This document shows, piece after piece, positions 45,918 through 57,711 of a stretch of DNA of 64,000 nt. A program made the position numbers and the translations under genes. The stretch spans positions 186,001-250,000 of the forward strand of contig JAUJPP010000006.1 in the NCBI GenBank assembly GCA_030562195.1, in the 5' to 3' direction. Numbering within the stretch: the first letter of the stretch is position 1; every line of letters starts with the position of its first letter. The notes below the pieces were generated by a model. It saw only the letters and a program-made list of their open reading frames with translations. It did not search any database and was not told where the DNA came from. Source of the DNA: Nipponacmea schrenckii (Eukaryota; Mollusca; Gastropoda; Lottiidae).

Positions 45918-48419
45918 CTAGAACTGTGAACAGCTCCGAGCGTGGCAACTATGCGTTATCCCATGGATTTCGAACATTTTGAAACTTCTAACCTGCTAGC
46001 TTTCAATTCCGGTACTTTTCAGCCTACAATTGTAAGCGTAAACCTTCCGCTATAGAGGCAATTTTTTCTACTATAAGTTTCTACTATCAGTTCCTTATTA
46101 GATTTTTGTACATGTCTAAGATTTCGGTAGGATATTTACATAAATTCCAAACCAAATTTTAAGTAGGTAGTAAGATGACAATTTGTCATGAAATTTAAAC
46201 TCTCTATATTCAAATTTAAACATTATTTTGTAACTTTGGTTGTAATTAACATAGAGAGAAAATTCAAGCTATGTGATAATTTGCTTATTCACAGCTTTAT
46301 AAAGAGATATTTTTTGAATTTGTATGCAAAAATTTTACAAAAAAATAAATTTTATTAGGGTTATCAGATTATATCATTAGATTAATTTACTCTTTGGCCA
46401 CCTGTGTGCGTTGAACCGTGACTAAAGTGGTCAATAGTTCATCTGTGTTTTATAAGACTTATATGTCTGCTACTCTTCACATGCCTGTATTTGACATTTT
46501 TTTTATAAAATCATTTCTATTTAAGATACGAACAAAATTCGAACTGATCAATGACAAGCGAATTTACTTCTTTAACTTGATGCATGTTTTGAATTTGAAT
46601 GGAAATATTTTAAGAAATTACATAATCAGATTAATTTGTTCCCCAGCTCAGTGATTTGACAAGTAGGTGTGAAAATTTAAACCACCAGTTTTACTGACAT
46701 GTTATATAACAGCCTTTAACACCCTGACTGATCAATTTGAAACAGATTTTATGAAATAAAAAACCCAAAATTGGTATTTATTTTGTTAATTTATCTAAAA
46801 TTAATGCTTAAATTTTCATGGTAAAACGACCATGTCGCATATCATTTAAGAGACAATTTAATTTGGAGTCCAATGATGTATACCACATTGATGTGGGATG
46901 AATATATTTTATGTTAGTACTGGAGTTGTAAAATTTAATTTTGCTTTTTTAAAATATGCTTCTGCACTTTTGGCATATATCCTTTATTGAAGAGTTTTGA
47001 GGCTATTATAAAACAGAAAATCTCAAGTCAATGTGTTCATAAGGAAATGTAATATTGCCGTTCAAAGTTTCAAAAATGTCAGAATTCGGTTGGCTATAAA
47101 ACCCAGAAGTTGATATTTTTCATTCAATATTGTCATGTCTATAGACAGCTGAGGTCAAGGCCATTCTATATGGAAAATTTCAAGGTCATTGAAGGTGAAG
47201 GTCACAAGATATAGAATTTCAAATTTTCAAAAAATTCAAACGGGCATAAAATAAATTTATGTTCGAAAATCAAAATTCTGTTTCAAACATCCTTTAGATA
47301 AGGGAGCAAGGTTTTGATAGATACCAAAATCATACAAATCGGATAATAAATGACGGACTAATTAAATTTTAAAGAAAATTTGCCATTCTCGGAAAAATGG
47401 CGCATGCGGAACTAGCAATTGGAATTTTTTTCTTCTCGAGGGATGCAAATTATTTTGTATAGCTAATATATACTGTTTTTGCTTACATTCTTGAATTACA
47501 CGGGATGTAGGGTCGCCTGAAATGAGATAAAAAAAACCGGAATCCCCACGCCCAAACCGAAAGTGATCAAAAAATTTTGATGATATATTTTTAATTGTGT
47601 TGCGTATCTATCTATATCCTGTAAATTTCAGATCGATCCGAACATTAGAGCCCGAAAGTGTAACATAACCGTCCAAAATTGCAAAATAGTCAGATTTCGG
47701 TGGGCTATAAAACCGGAAGTTAATATTTGTCATGCAATATCAGCACATCTATAGACAGCTGAGGTCAAGGACATTCTACATCTCAAATGTCAAGGTCATT
47801 GAAGGTCAAGGTCACGAGATATAGAGTTTTAAATTTTCGAAAAATTCGAACGGGCATAAAAAAAATTCAAATTCGAAAATCAAAATTCTGTTCCCAACAT
47901 TTTTTAGATAAAATAGCAAGGTTTCGATAGACACCAAAATCATAAAAATCGGTTAATAATTGGCGGACTTATTAAATTTTTAAGAAAATTTGCTATTTTT
48001 GAAAACTGCGCATGCGCAACATTCAATTTAATTTTTCTGCATCTCAGGGGATTAAAATCATTTAGTATAGCTAAAATATACTGATTTTGTTTAGAATCTT
48101 GAATTACATGGGAAGCAGGGTCGCCCGACATGAGACGAAAAAACCGGAAGTCTCCACGCCCAAACCGGAAGTGATCAAAAAATTTTGATGATGTAGTTTT
48201 AATTGCGCTGCCTATCTATCCATATCCTGTAAATTTCAGACCGATGCGACTATTAGGGCCCGAGCTAGCTTGAAATCTTATTTGCATATTATGCAATTAG
48301 CCACTTTCGGGTTAGCGAAAATTTCATGTTAGACATTCAATTTTGATTCCAGCCCATATAAAGACCATTGGTGAAAACAGAAATAGTCTATCTTTTTCCG
48401 TTTGGGCTAGCGAGCTTCC

Positions 48420-48472
<53 letters not shown>

Positions 48473-48558
48473 GAACGAAAACAAAGCGTGACAAATTTTA
48501 TTTGCCACGCAAATAATCCGAACGAAAACAAAGCGTGACAAATTTTATTTGCCACGCA
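45918..48558 (-). mobile_element. F2b Helentron-like element, minus strand, duplicated 5' tip
   Basis: Starts CTAGAACTGTGAACAGCTCC. The far end has the tip AAAGCGTGACAAATTTTATT then TGCCACGCA twice in tandem (48465-48511 and 48512-48558, period 47). The A-run at 48421-48469 separates the tip from the body. Non-coding. Contains AAGGTCA and ACCGGAAGT blocks shared with F2a. Confidence 0.75.
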
Positions 48559-48580
48559 AAAAAAAAAAAAAAAAAAAAAA

Positions 48581-49677
48581 CTAGAATTGCTTACAATTAT
48601 GAACGTATTTCGAGAGCCTTAAAATATTATGTAGGCTAAATTTGCAATTACCTACATCTAGACAATATATTAAATATCATTTGACCTAGTTTTCAAACTC
48701 ATAAAATAATTAGGTCATACCTTCCGTAACGGTTAAAAATGGCGAAAATATGAAAATTATCAATTTTTGCTGCATTAAAGTACACTTATCTCTGTGAATT
48801 TTTTAAGTAAGCCAAATAAAAATATACCTACTCGTAGACAATATATTGAATATTATTTGACTTAATTTTCAAGGTCATAGATTAAGTGGGTCACACCTTC
48901 CGTAGCCGTTAAAGTGACCTAATTTTGAAAAAATCGAAATTTGAATAATTCGAAAAAAAAATACGAAATTTAAAAATCGGCCTCCAAGAAAAGGTAGATA
49001 ATGATCCAATGTATCTATGTGCTAAATTTCATCGAAATCGGTCTATCAATAGTGTCTGAATTTCGGATTTAAGAATTGTAACGAAAATTCAAAATGGCGG
49101 CCGATATGGCAGCTTGACCTAATTTTTTAGGTCAAATCGATTACTATTGACAAGTTATTTATAAAACAGTTTTCACTTTTCACCTAGCTGTTATAGACCA
49201 GAAGTTACGTAATTACGTCATTTGAGACTAAATCGGAAGTGGAATTTTTTTTTTCAAAATTTTTCAAAAATTATAATCATATCGCCTATCAACTGGTAAA
49301 GTTTCACAATTTTACCATTTATATTAAACGAGAAATCACGGTCTGAAATTTTTGCCGATGACCCTTGAATATTGAATTGCAAATCGTGGGTAAAATATTT
49401 AACCTAATTGCATACAACCTATAATTGTTAGTTGACAAATACATTGAAGTTTTCAAATCTGAAAATCAGGTCAAAATCGAAGAGAAAATAAACTTGCTAA
49501 CGAAAAAAAACCTCAACTTCCGGTTCTCACTTCCGGTCAGAGATAGAACTTCCGGTTTTGTTTTATTTGATAATAGAAATCATTCTAAGATCAACTGTAA
49601 ATTTAGAATTTCTGTACCTTTTACCAGTTTGTCTACAAACTCATCCAAGAATCGCAAAAAAAAAAAAAAAAAAAAAA
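48581..49677 (-). mobile_element. F4a Helentron-like element, minus strand, no 5' tip
   Basis: Starts CTAGAATTGCTTACAATTAT (hairpin AATTG-CTTA-CAATT), then GAACGTATTTCGAGAGCC. It ends in an A-run that meets the CTAG of F4b. About 90-95% identical to F4b by eye. Non-coding. Confidence 0.75.
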
Positions 49678-50882
49678 CTAGAATTGCTTACAATTATGAA
49701 CTATTTCGAGAGCCTTAAAATATTATGTAGGCTAAATTTGCAATTACCTACATCTAGACAATATATTGAATATCATTTTACCTAGTTTTCAAAGTCATTA
49801 AATAATTAGGTCACACCTTCCGTAACGGTTAATGAAGGCGAAAATATGAAAATTATCAATTTTTGCTGTATTTAAGTACACTTATCTCTATGAATTTTTT
49901 AAGTAAGCCAAATTAAAAAATATCTACTCGTAGACAATATATTGAATATTATTTGACCTAATTTTCAAGGTCATAGATTAAGTGGGTCACACCTTCCGTA
50001 CCCGTTAAAGTGACCTAATTTTGAAAAAATCGAAATTTAAATAATTCGAAAGAAAATACGAAATTTGAAAATCGGTCTCCAAGAAAAGGTAGATAATGAT
50101 CCAATGTATCTATGTGTTAAATTTCATCAAAATCGGTCTATCAGTAGTGTCTGAATTTCGGATTTAAGAATTGTAACGAAAATTCAAAATGGCGGCCGAT
50201 ATGGCAGCTTGACCTAATTATTTAGGTCAAATCAATTACTATTGACAAGTTATTTATAAAACAGTTTTCACTTTTCACCTAGCAGTTATAGACCGGAAGT
50301 TACGTAATTACGTCATTTGAGGCTAAACCGGAAGAGGAATTTTTTTTTCACATTTTTTCAAAAATTATAAACATATCGCCTATCAACTGGTAAAGTTTCA
50401 AAATTTTACCATCTATATTAAAGGAGAAATCACGGTCTGAAATTTTTGTTTTGCCGATGACCCTTGAATATTGAATTGCAAATCGTGGGTAAAATATTTA
50501 ACCTAATTGCATAAAACCTATAATTGTTAGTTGACAAATACATTGAAGTTTTCAAATCTGAAAATCCGGTCAAAATCGAACTGAAAATAAACTTGCTAAA
50601 GCAAAAAAAAACCTGAACTTCCGGTTCTCACTTCCTGTCAGAGATAGAACTTCCGGTTTTGTTTTATTTGATAATAGAAATCATTCTAAGATCAACTGTA
50701 GATTTAGAATTTCTGCACCTTTTACCAGTTTGTCTGCAAACTCATCCAAGAATTACAAAAAAAAAAAAAAAAAAAAAAATAAAATAATCCGAACGATTAC
50801 AATACGTTTTCGCCAAAGTCGAAATACGTAATAAAATAATCCGAACGATTACAATACGTTTTCGCCAAAGTCGAAATACGTA
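49678..50882 (-). mobile_element. F4b Helentron-like element, minus strand, duplicated 5' tip
   Basis: Starts CTAGAATTGCTTACAATTAT. The far end carries the tip TTCGCCAAAGTCGAAATACG then TA twice (period 52, ending 50830 and 50882). Tip TACGTATTTCGA and subterminal TCGAAATA.GT are inverted to each other (exact ACGTATTTCGA/TCGAAATACGT when compared with F4a). Non-coding. Confidence 0.75.
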
Positions 50883-51231
50883 AAAAGACAAACCGAAAAC
50901 AAACTGGGACTTTGCGGTAGTCCCACAAAAAAATATGAATGTTAAAATCGCTTATTTTCTTCTAGGCGTATTTTCATCAGTTTTCGGTCTATAGCTAAAA
51001 TAAAGATATTGTTAGAAAGCTGATAAAAATCACATCACAATAATGTCAATTAGAATGTTGCCAAGAGTCTTGTTCATGAGATATAACCATCTGAAGATAC
51101 GAGAAATATGCAAATTACCAATTTTTGGATCCCTATTAATCCAAATGTTCTTTACTAAAATTAGAAATCGAGGTATCATATGAACCTTTAGCCAATGAAG
51201 ATGATTGTGCAGAAAAATAAAGGATGCATAT

Positions 51232-51453
51232 TAGTAAGTTAGTCCTCTTCGTTCCTTGCGGAGAATAGGGCTGCTACAGACGTTCTCCATCTCACTCTGT
51301 TATGAGCTGTTCTTTTTGCTTCATTCCAGGTCTTGCCAATCCTTCCTAGCTCTTTCAGTCTTATTCTTTTCAAGCTATGTAAAGGTCTTCCTTGTCTTCT
51401 ATGCCCTTGGGGATTCCAGTCCAGTGCCTCTCTGGTGATATTGTTTTGAGATC
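51232..51453 (-). pseudogene. RTE-type LINE 3' fragment, copy in F1a
   Basis: Inverted copy of 30649-30870 in the same site, between two AAAGGATGCAT repeats. It encodes the WNPQG..RQGRP segment and the NEAKRTAHNRVRW segment on the minus strand, with frameshifts. It was carried along when F1 multiplied. Confidence 0.75.
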
Positions 51454-53667
51454 AAAAGGATGCATATGGTAGAGTTCGAAAGTTATGAACTTTCAGACGG
51501 AAGTCAGTTTTGAAAAACTTTGGCAGGACCGTAATAGGAACATGAAAGAAATTTCGACGCGATTTTCAAATGGCTGTAAAACCGGAAGTTGACATTGCAC
51601 AACAAAAATGAAGACATCAATAGATAGGTCTTGACAAGGGCAATAACTTTTGTGCAGGTCATAAGGTCACCAAAGGTCAATGTCACGAGATATTGACCTT
51701 CGAAATTTAGGTACGTATTGAAAATATAGAACCGGAAATAAAGGAATAGCTAAATCGAAATTCAAAATTCGACTGCCTGATATTTGTTAGCAGTCGATTG
51801 AAGATGACATAGACATCAAAATTACAGTTGTCCGTTTAACCCCTAAGGCCCCATTTTTCGTTTTACAAAAGTTAGTCATTTCATGATAGCGGTTTAAGTG
51901 TTACTTCCGGTTCAAATTTTTTCACTTTATTATCTTTCTTTATCATGTTCTATCATATTTATTGACGAATTTGACGCCTTTCGTAAAAATACGTAATTTA
52001 AAAAAACACGTGCTCTTTTATTAATCACGCACAATTACTATAGAACTTAGAACAAAATTTTCAAATTCTCAAAAGCGCAATTTTGATCAAAATATCAAGT
52101 GTTATACATCATTGGAAAGAATAGATTACGTGTAATAAGGGCATGAAAGAAACATTGACGTATGTAAATTGGGTCACGTGACAGAGCTCTTCAAAGTTAA
52201 AAATTGTGATTTTCAAATGGCTGTAAAACCGGAAGTTGACATTGCACATCAAAAATGAAGACATCAATAGAAAGGTCTTGACAAGGGCAAGAACTTTTGT
52301 GCAGGTCACAAGGTCACCAAAGGTCAAGGTCACGAGATATTAACCTTCGAAAATTAGGCACTTGGTGAAAAAATATAACCGGAAATAAAGAAAAAGCAAA
52401 ATCGAAATTCAAAATTCGGCTTCCTGAGAATTGTTAGCAATCAATTGAAGATTACATAGACATCAAAATTACAATTGTTAGATTAACCCCTAAGGCCCCA
52501 TTTTTCGTTTTACAAAAGTAAGAAGTTTAATGATGGCGGCTGACCTGTTACTTCCGGGTCAATTTTTGTTAATTATTGAATCATTATGGGTTAATAGTAA
52601 CTAATTGCAAAAAAAAAATTTCAAATATCTTAATTATTCCGGAAGTTGATTTTTCAAGTTTAGAGTCGAATGACGTCAAAACCGGAAGTGATGTTGTTAT
52701 TTTGAAAACATATTTTAGTTGACAAACGCATTGTCTATCAACATATTAATTTTTATTTCGATCAGATCAAAATTCTGAAAGTTAGAAAAAGTGTTAAATT
52801 TAAAAATAAAAAAGTCAGCGACAAAAGTCAAAATTTTACATTTTTTAAATTGCTATCCTTTAGAGTTTAGTTCAAAGAAGTTAATAAGAAAAGTTTGAGC
52901 GAAATTCGATTTGAAATAGAGCTGTTATATGAGAAAAAACTAAAATACTTTGGGATGTTATACCTCATTTCCGGTTTGGCAAAATTGCGTCATTTTATAT
53001 TTAAATAACAATGAGCACTAGTTTACGTTAGAATATCGCGTCAGATTATGTGAGACATTTACAGTTATAGCTGGGGAGCGTGACCAGAAAACGAAAAAAA
53101 AAAAACTAGAACCGTTAGACGGTACCAAGGCAGTGCGCGTCCCTTCTATTGCATGGGTGAAACGTTGCATTTATAATATCCAATTCCATAATAATAACTA
53201 GACCTGTTTGTAACAATTGTGCTGCTTCCGAGATATTTAGAATTTGTTATATCTCCTGGCTGTCATTTAAAGAGAACGTAACCACGCCTACTCAGTATAA
53301 TGACTTGTTTTGATTGGTTGCGATACTTAAACTGGAAATGTCAAAATTTGTCTTGACCAAACATAAGAAATTAACACAATTTGACTTTATGACCTGTTAC
53401 ATTATCTTCTTAACTCTTCTTGTAACATTTATATCTATTTAATTAGTGTGTAAAACAAAACGGCGTAAAAACAAATTTGTGGTCTAAGGGACATAACACC
53501 TTATTTGAGATTACAAATTGATCTCGGATTAAATTAACTTTCCAGATCGTTGATACTTTTAATTTGTTTATTTATTTAGTAGTAGTAGGAACATTAGATC
53601 CTGCAATTTGTGGCAAGTTGCCATGGTATAACATAGAGCCATCAAATTAACAGCGCGGCTTTACATC

Positions 53668-54140
53668 TTAAAGGGATAATAGGCGTTAGAATACACTCGT
53701 CCTACGGCTTATATTTGTGTTTCATATTGACTATTAGTTAATAAGTATGCATCCCACACTTTACCAAATTTTAAAAAGCCACAATAAAAATATATTCGAA
53801 ATTTTAAAAAAAAGTGAGCCAGCGACGATTCCATTCAGTTTGAGAATAAAAGCGTCTGGTAAATCAACACTAAAACATCATTGTGGAATTCAACAGTAGG
53901 GGTCAAGGACGCGTGAAAACTCACATGTTAGAGTTACTTCCCTCTATATTTACACGATTTGAAAATCGCTTGATGGATGGCTCAAGCGTTTTATGATTAA
54001 CTACTTTATTTTGGGGATTTATCGGATTTTAGAGGGATTTTGATGTATAGGTAAGTCCACTGATGGATATATACTGTTATTGTCCAAATTTGAGTGAACT
54101 TAAAATTTTATGTTCGTTCTAACGCCTATTATCCCTTTAA
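53668..54140. mobile_element. TTAA-flanked MITE inside F1b, 470 bp
   Basis: TTAAAGGGATAATAGGCGTT at the left is inverted as AACGCCTATTATCCCTTTAA at the right (the pairing continues to AGAA/TTCT). The other F1 copies read uninterrupted ACATCTTTAAGAGAG here. One T fewer is present than a clean TTAA duplication predicts. No transposase. Confidence 0.85.
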
Positions 54141-55741
54141 GAGAGTATTTTATAGAGTTCCGTCCCTTATACCACTAGTCCTCTCAACTGTACATTATTT
54201 TTGCTTAAGAGAATATCATTTAAAATTCTAAAGGTTGTCATTTCCTTCCAAATATTCCATATCATACATCGCCCACAACGAGAAATGAACAATCATTCCT
54301 TTTATTTAAGATATATAATATCTTTGAATCATTTTAACTGGATTAATTTTTAATCGTAAAAAATCAAAATCAAAACAACAATTCAAAAATCGGCAATAGA
54401 TTCTATATACATGTACATCAAAATAACACAAATTGAATTATCTTCCGAGACCCTATTTCAATTTAAAGAGTTAGTATAGAAGAAATTACAAAATTTGCAA
54501 ATTTAAAACGTGCAATTTTGATCAAATATCAAGTGTTATACACCATTGGAAAGAATAACTAGACCGGTCTGTAACAGTTCTGCAGCTTTCGGGCTATTTA
54601 GAATTTGTTGGTCTCCTGGCTGTCATTTAAGGATAGAATGTAGATTGATTTTGCGATTATTGGGAGAGATGATTTATTCATGATTTAACACGTAACATTT
54701 GAGCTTGTTAATAGACTGGCAATCATTAAGGTTTGTGATGTAAAAATATCTGGGCTTAACCACGCCCACAAAGTCCATTGACTTGTTTTGGAAACTTCAA
54801 CTGGAAATGTCAAAATTTATGAATTGACCGTTTTATAGGAAAAATTCGCAATTTTTAAATGCCGATAAACCGAAAGTTTACATTTTGCTATAAAGCTTAA
54901 TATGTCATTGGATAGAACGTATCACATATGTACAGGTATAAAGATCGCCAAGGTCAACGTCACAATATACACCTTCGAAGTTTTTATAATTTTTAATCGT
55001 AATTAAATCAAAATCAAATTAAAAAATCAAAAATCAGTTTCCATATAAATTTCGGCAATCGGTTATAGATTCTATATACATGTCCATCAACATAACACAT
55101 ATTGACTGATCCTCCGAGACCCTATTTCGATTGAAAGAAAAATACACACAGTGATGTAAAATATCTGGGTTAAACCACGCCCACAAAGTCTAATGACTTG
55201 TTTTGATTGGTTGAGATACTTTAACTGGAAATGTCAAAATTTGTGTCTTGACCAAAAGACAAGAAATTAACACAATAAGACTTTATGACCTGTTGCATTT
55301 ATATCTGTTTAATTAGAGTGTAATTTTATTCTTAAACTTTTCGCAATTTTTATTTATACATATTGATTTATATATTGCTTGAAAGCTGGGAATTTGCACA
55401 TTATAAATCTGTTCGAATTTTGTTTTTAAGTTAAATAGAACTAAGTATAAAAAAAATATGAATGTTAAAATCGCTTATTTTCTACTAGGCGTATTCTCAT
55501 CAGTTTTCGGTCTATAGCTAAAATAAAGATATTGTTAGAAAGCTGATAAACATCACATCACAATAATGTCAATTAGAATGTTGCCAAGAGTCTTGTTCAT
55601 GAGATATAACCATCTGAAGATACGAGAAATATGCAAATTACCAATTTTTGGATCCCTATTAATCCAAATGTTCTTTACTAAAATTAGAAATCGAGGTATC
55701 ATATGAACCTTTAGCCAATGAAGATAAAATAAAGGATGCAT

Positions 55742-55965
55742 ATTAGTAAGTTAGTCCTCTTCGTTCCTTGCGGGGAATAGGGCTGCTACAGACGTTCTCC
55801 ATCTCACTCTGTTATGAGCTGTTCTTTTTGCTTCATTCCAGGTCTTGCCAATCCTTCCTAGCTCTTTCAGTCTTATTCTTTTCAAGCTATGTAAAGGTCT
55901 TCCTTGTCTTCTATGCCCTTGGGGATTCCAGTCCAGTGCCTCTCTGGTGATATTGTTTTGAGATC
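55742..55965 (-). pseudogene. RTE-type LINE 3' fragment, copy in F1b
   Basis: Third copy of the same fossil fragment in the same ATGCATCCTTT site, nearly identical to 51232-51453. Confidence 0.75.
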
Positions 55966-57711
55966 AAAAGGATGCATATGGTTGAGTTCGAAAGTTATGA
56001 ACTTTCAGACGGAAGTCAGTTTTGAAAAACTTTGGCAGGACCGTAATAGGAACATGAAAGAAATTTCGACGTATGTAAATAAGGTCACGTGACAGAGCTC
56101 TTCAAAGTTTGAAATTGCGATTTTCAAATGGCTGTAAAACCGGAAGTTGACATTGCACAACAAAAATGAAGACATCAATAGATAGGTCTTGACAAGGGCA
56201 ATAACTTTTGTGCAGGTCATAAGGTCACCAAAGGTCAATGTCACGAGATATTGACCTTCGAAATTTAGGTACGTATTGAAAATATAGAACCGGAAATAAA
56301 GGAATAGCTAAATCGAAATTCAAAATTCGACTGCCTGATATTTGTTAGCAGTCGATTGAAGATGACATAGACATCAAAATTACAGTTGTCCGTTTAACCC
56401 CTAAGGCCCCATTTTTCGTTTTACAAAAGTTAGTCATTTCATGATAGCGGTTTAAGTGTTACTTCCGGTTCAAATTTTTTCACTTTATTATCTTTCTTTA
56501 TCATGTTCTATCATATCTATTGACGAATTTGACGACTTTCGTAAAAATACGTAATTTAAAAAAACACGTGCTCTTTTATAAATCACGCACAATTACTATA
56601 GAACTTAGAACAAAAGTTTCAAATTCTCAAAAGCGCAATTTTGATCAAAATATCAAGTGTTATACATCATTGGAAAGAATAGATTACGTGTAATAAGGGC
56701 ATGAAAGAAACATTGACGTATGTAAATTGGGTCACGTGACAGAGCTCTTCAAAGTTAAAAATTGCGATTTTCAAATGGCTGTAAAACCGGAAGTTGAAAT
56801 TGCACATCAAAAATGAAGACATCAATAGAAAGGTCTTGACAAGGGCAAGAACTTTGTGCAGGTCACAAGGTCACCAAAGGTCAAGGTCACGAGATATTAA
56901 CCTTCGAAAATTAGGCACTTGGTGAAAAAATATAACCGGAAATAAAGAAAAAGCAAAATCGAAATTCAAAATTCGGCTTCCTGAGAATTGTTAGCAATCA
57001 ATTGAAGATTACATAGACATCAAAATTACAATTGTTAGATTAACCCCTAAGGCCCCATTTTTCGTTTTACAAAAGTAAGTAGTTTAATGATGGCGGCTGA
57101 CCTGTTACTTCCGGGTCAATTTTTGTTAATTATTGAATCATTATGGGTTAATAGTAACTAATTGCAAAAAAAAAAAAATTCAAATATCTTAATTATTCTG
57201 GAAGTTGATTTTTCAAGTTTAGAGTCGAATGACGTCAAAACCGGAAGTGATGTTGTTATTTTGAAAACATATTTTAGTTGACAAACGCATTGTCTATCAA
57301 CATATTAATTTTTATTTCGATCAGATCAAAATTCTGAAAGTTAGAAAAAGTGTTAAATTTAAAAATAAAAAAGTCAGCGACAAAAGTCAAAATTTTACAT
57401 TTTTTAAATTGCTATCCTTTAGAGTTTAGTTCAAAGAAGTTAATAAGAAAAGTTTGAGCGAAATTCGATTTGAAATAGAGCTGTTATATGAGAAAAAACT
57501 AAAATACTTTGGGATGTTATTCCTCATTTCCGGTTTGGCAAAATTGCGTCATTTTATATTTAATAACAATGAGCACTAGTTTACGTTAGAATATCGCGTC
57601 AGATTATGTGAGACATTTACAGTTATAGCTGGGGAGCGTGACCAGAAAACGAAAAAAAAAAAAAAATAGTCATTTCGAAAACAAAGCAGTGCGTTCGAAG
57701 AACGCACTGCA

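Larger units (their letters stand above)
39044..50927 (-). mobile_element. F3 Helentron-like element, minus strand, split by a five-element cluster
   Basis: On the plus strand it starts CTAGAGCCACATGTGGCACA (39044) with a palindromic GCCACATGTGGC, then GAGTGGGACTTTGC. The other end is GGGACTTTGCGGTAGTCCCA then CA (to 50927). The tip GTGGGACT is inverted as AGTCCCAC near the 3' end, read on the minus strand. The F1b copy at 55.44 kb shows the empty site (AACTAAGTATAAA followed by AAAAATATGAATG). The body is 39048-41873, and only 45 bp of 5' tip (50883-50927) lie beyond the inserted cluster. Confidence 0.75.
37127..53105 (-). mobile_element. F1a Helentron-like element, minus strand, split by F3
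   Basis: The 3' end is at 37127 (CTAG, hairpin CCGTTAGACGG, CCAAGGCAGTGCGC on the plus strand). The body runs 37131-39043 and continues at 50928-53105, where an A-run meets the CTAG of F1b. The 5' tip is missing. The sequence is nearly identical to F1b (53106-57711) on both sides of the F3 insertion. A 50-bp stretch present in F1b near 56070 is deleted at 51558. Confidence 0.75.
53106..57711 (-). mobile_element. F1b Helentron-like element, minus strand, complete ends
   Basis: 3' end CTAGAACCGTTAGACGGTAC at 53106. 5' tip AAAGCAGTGCGTTCGAAGAA then CGCACTGCA to 57711. 4.6 kb including the MITE at 53668-54140. It lacks F3 and F2, so it serves as the empty-site reference for both. The RTE fossil is at 55742-55965. 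No transposition genes are present. Confidence 0.8.

Noticed and set aside
51256..51438. 60-residue frames repeated at 51.26 and 55.77 kb as a small conserved gene pair
   Set aside because: They are the antisense of the RTE fragment. Conservation reflects recent duplication of F1.
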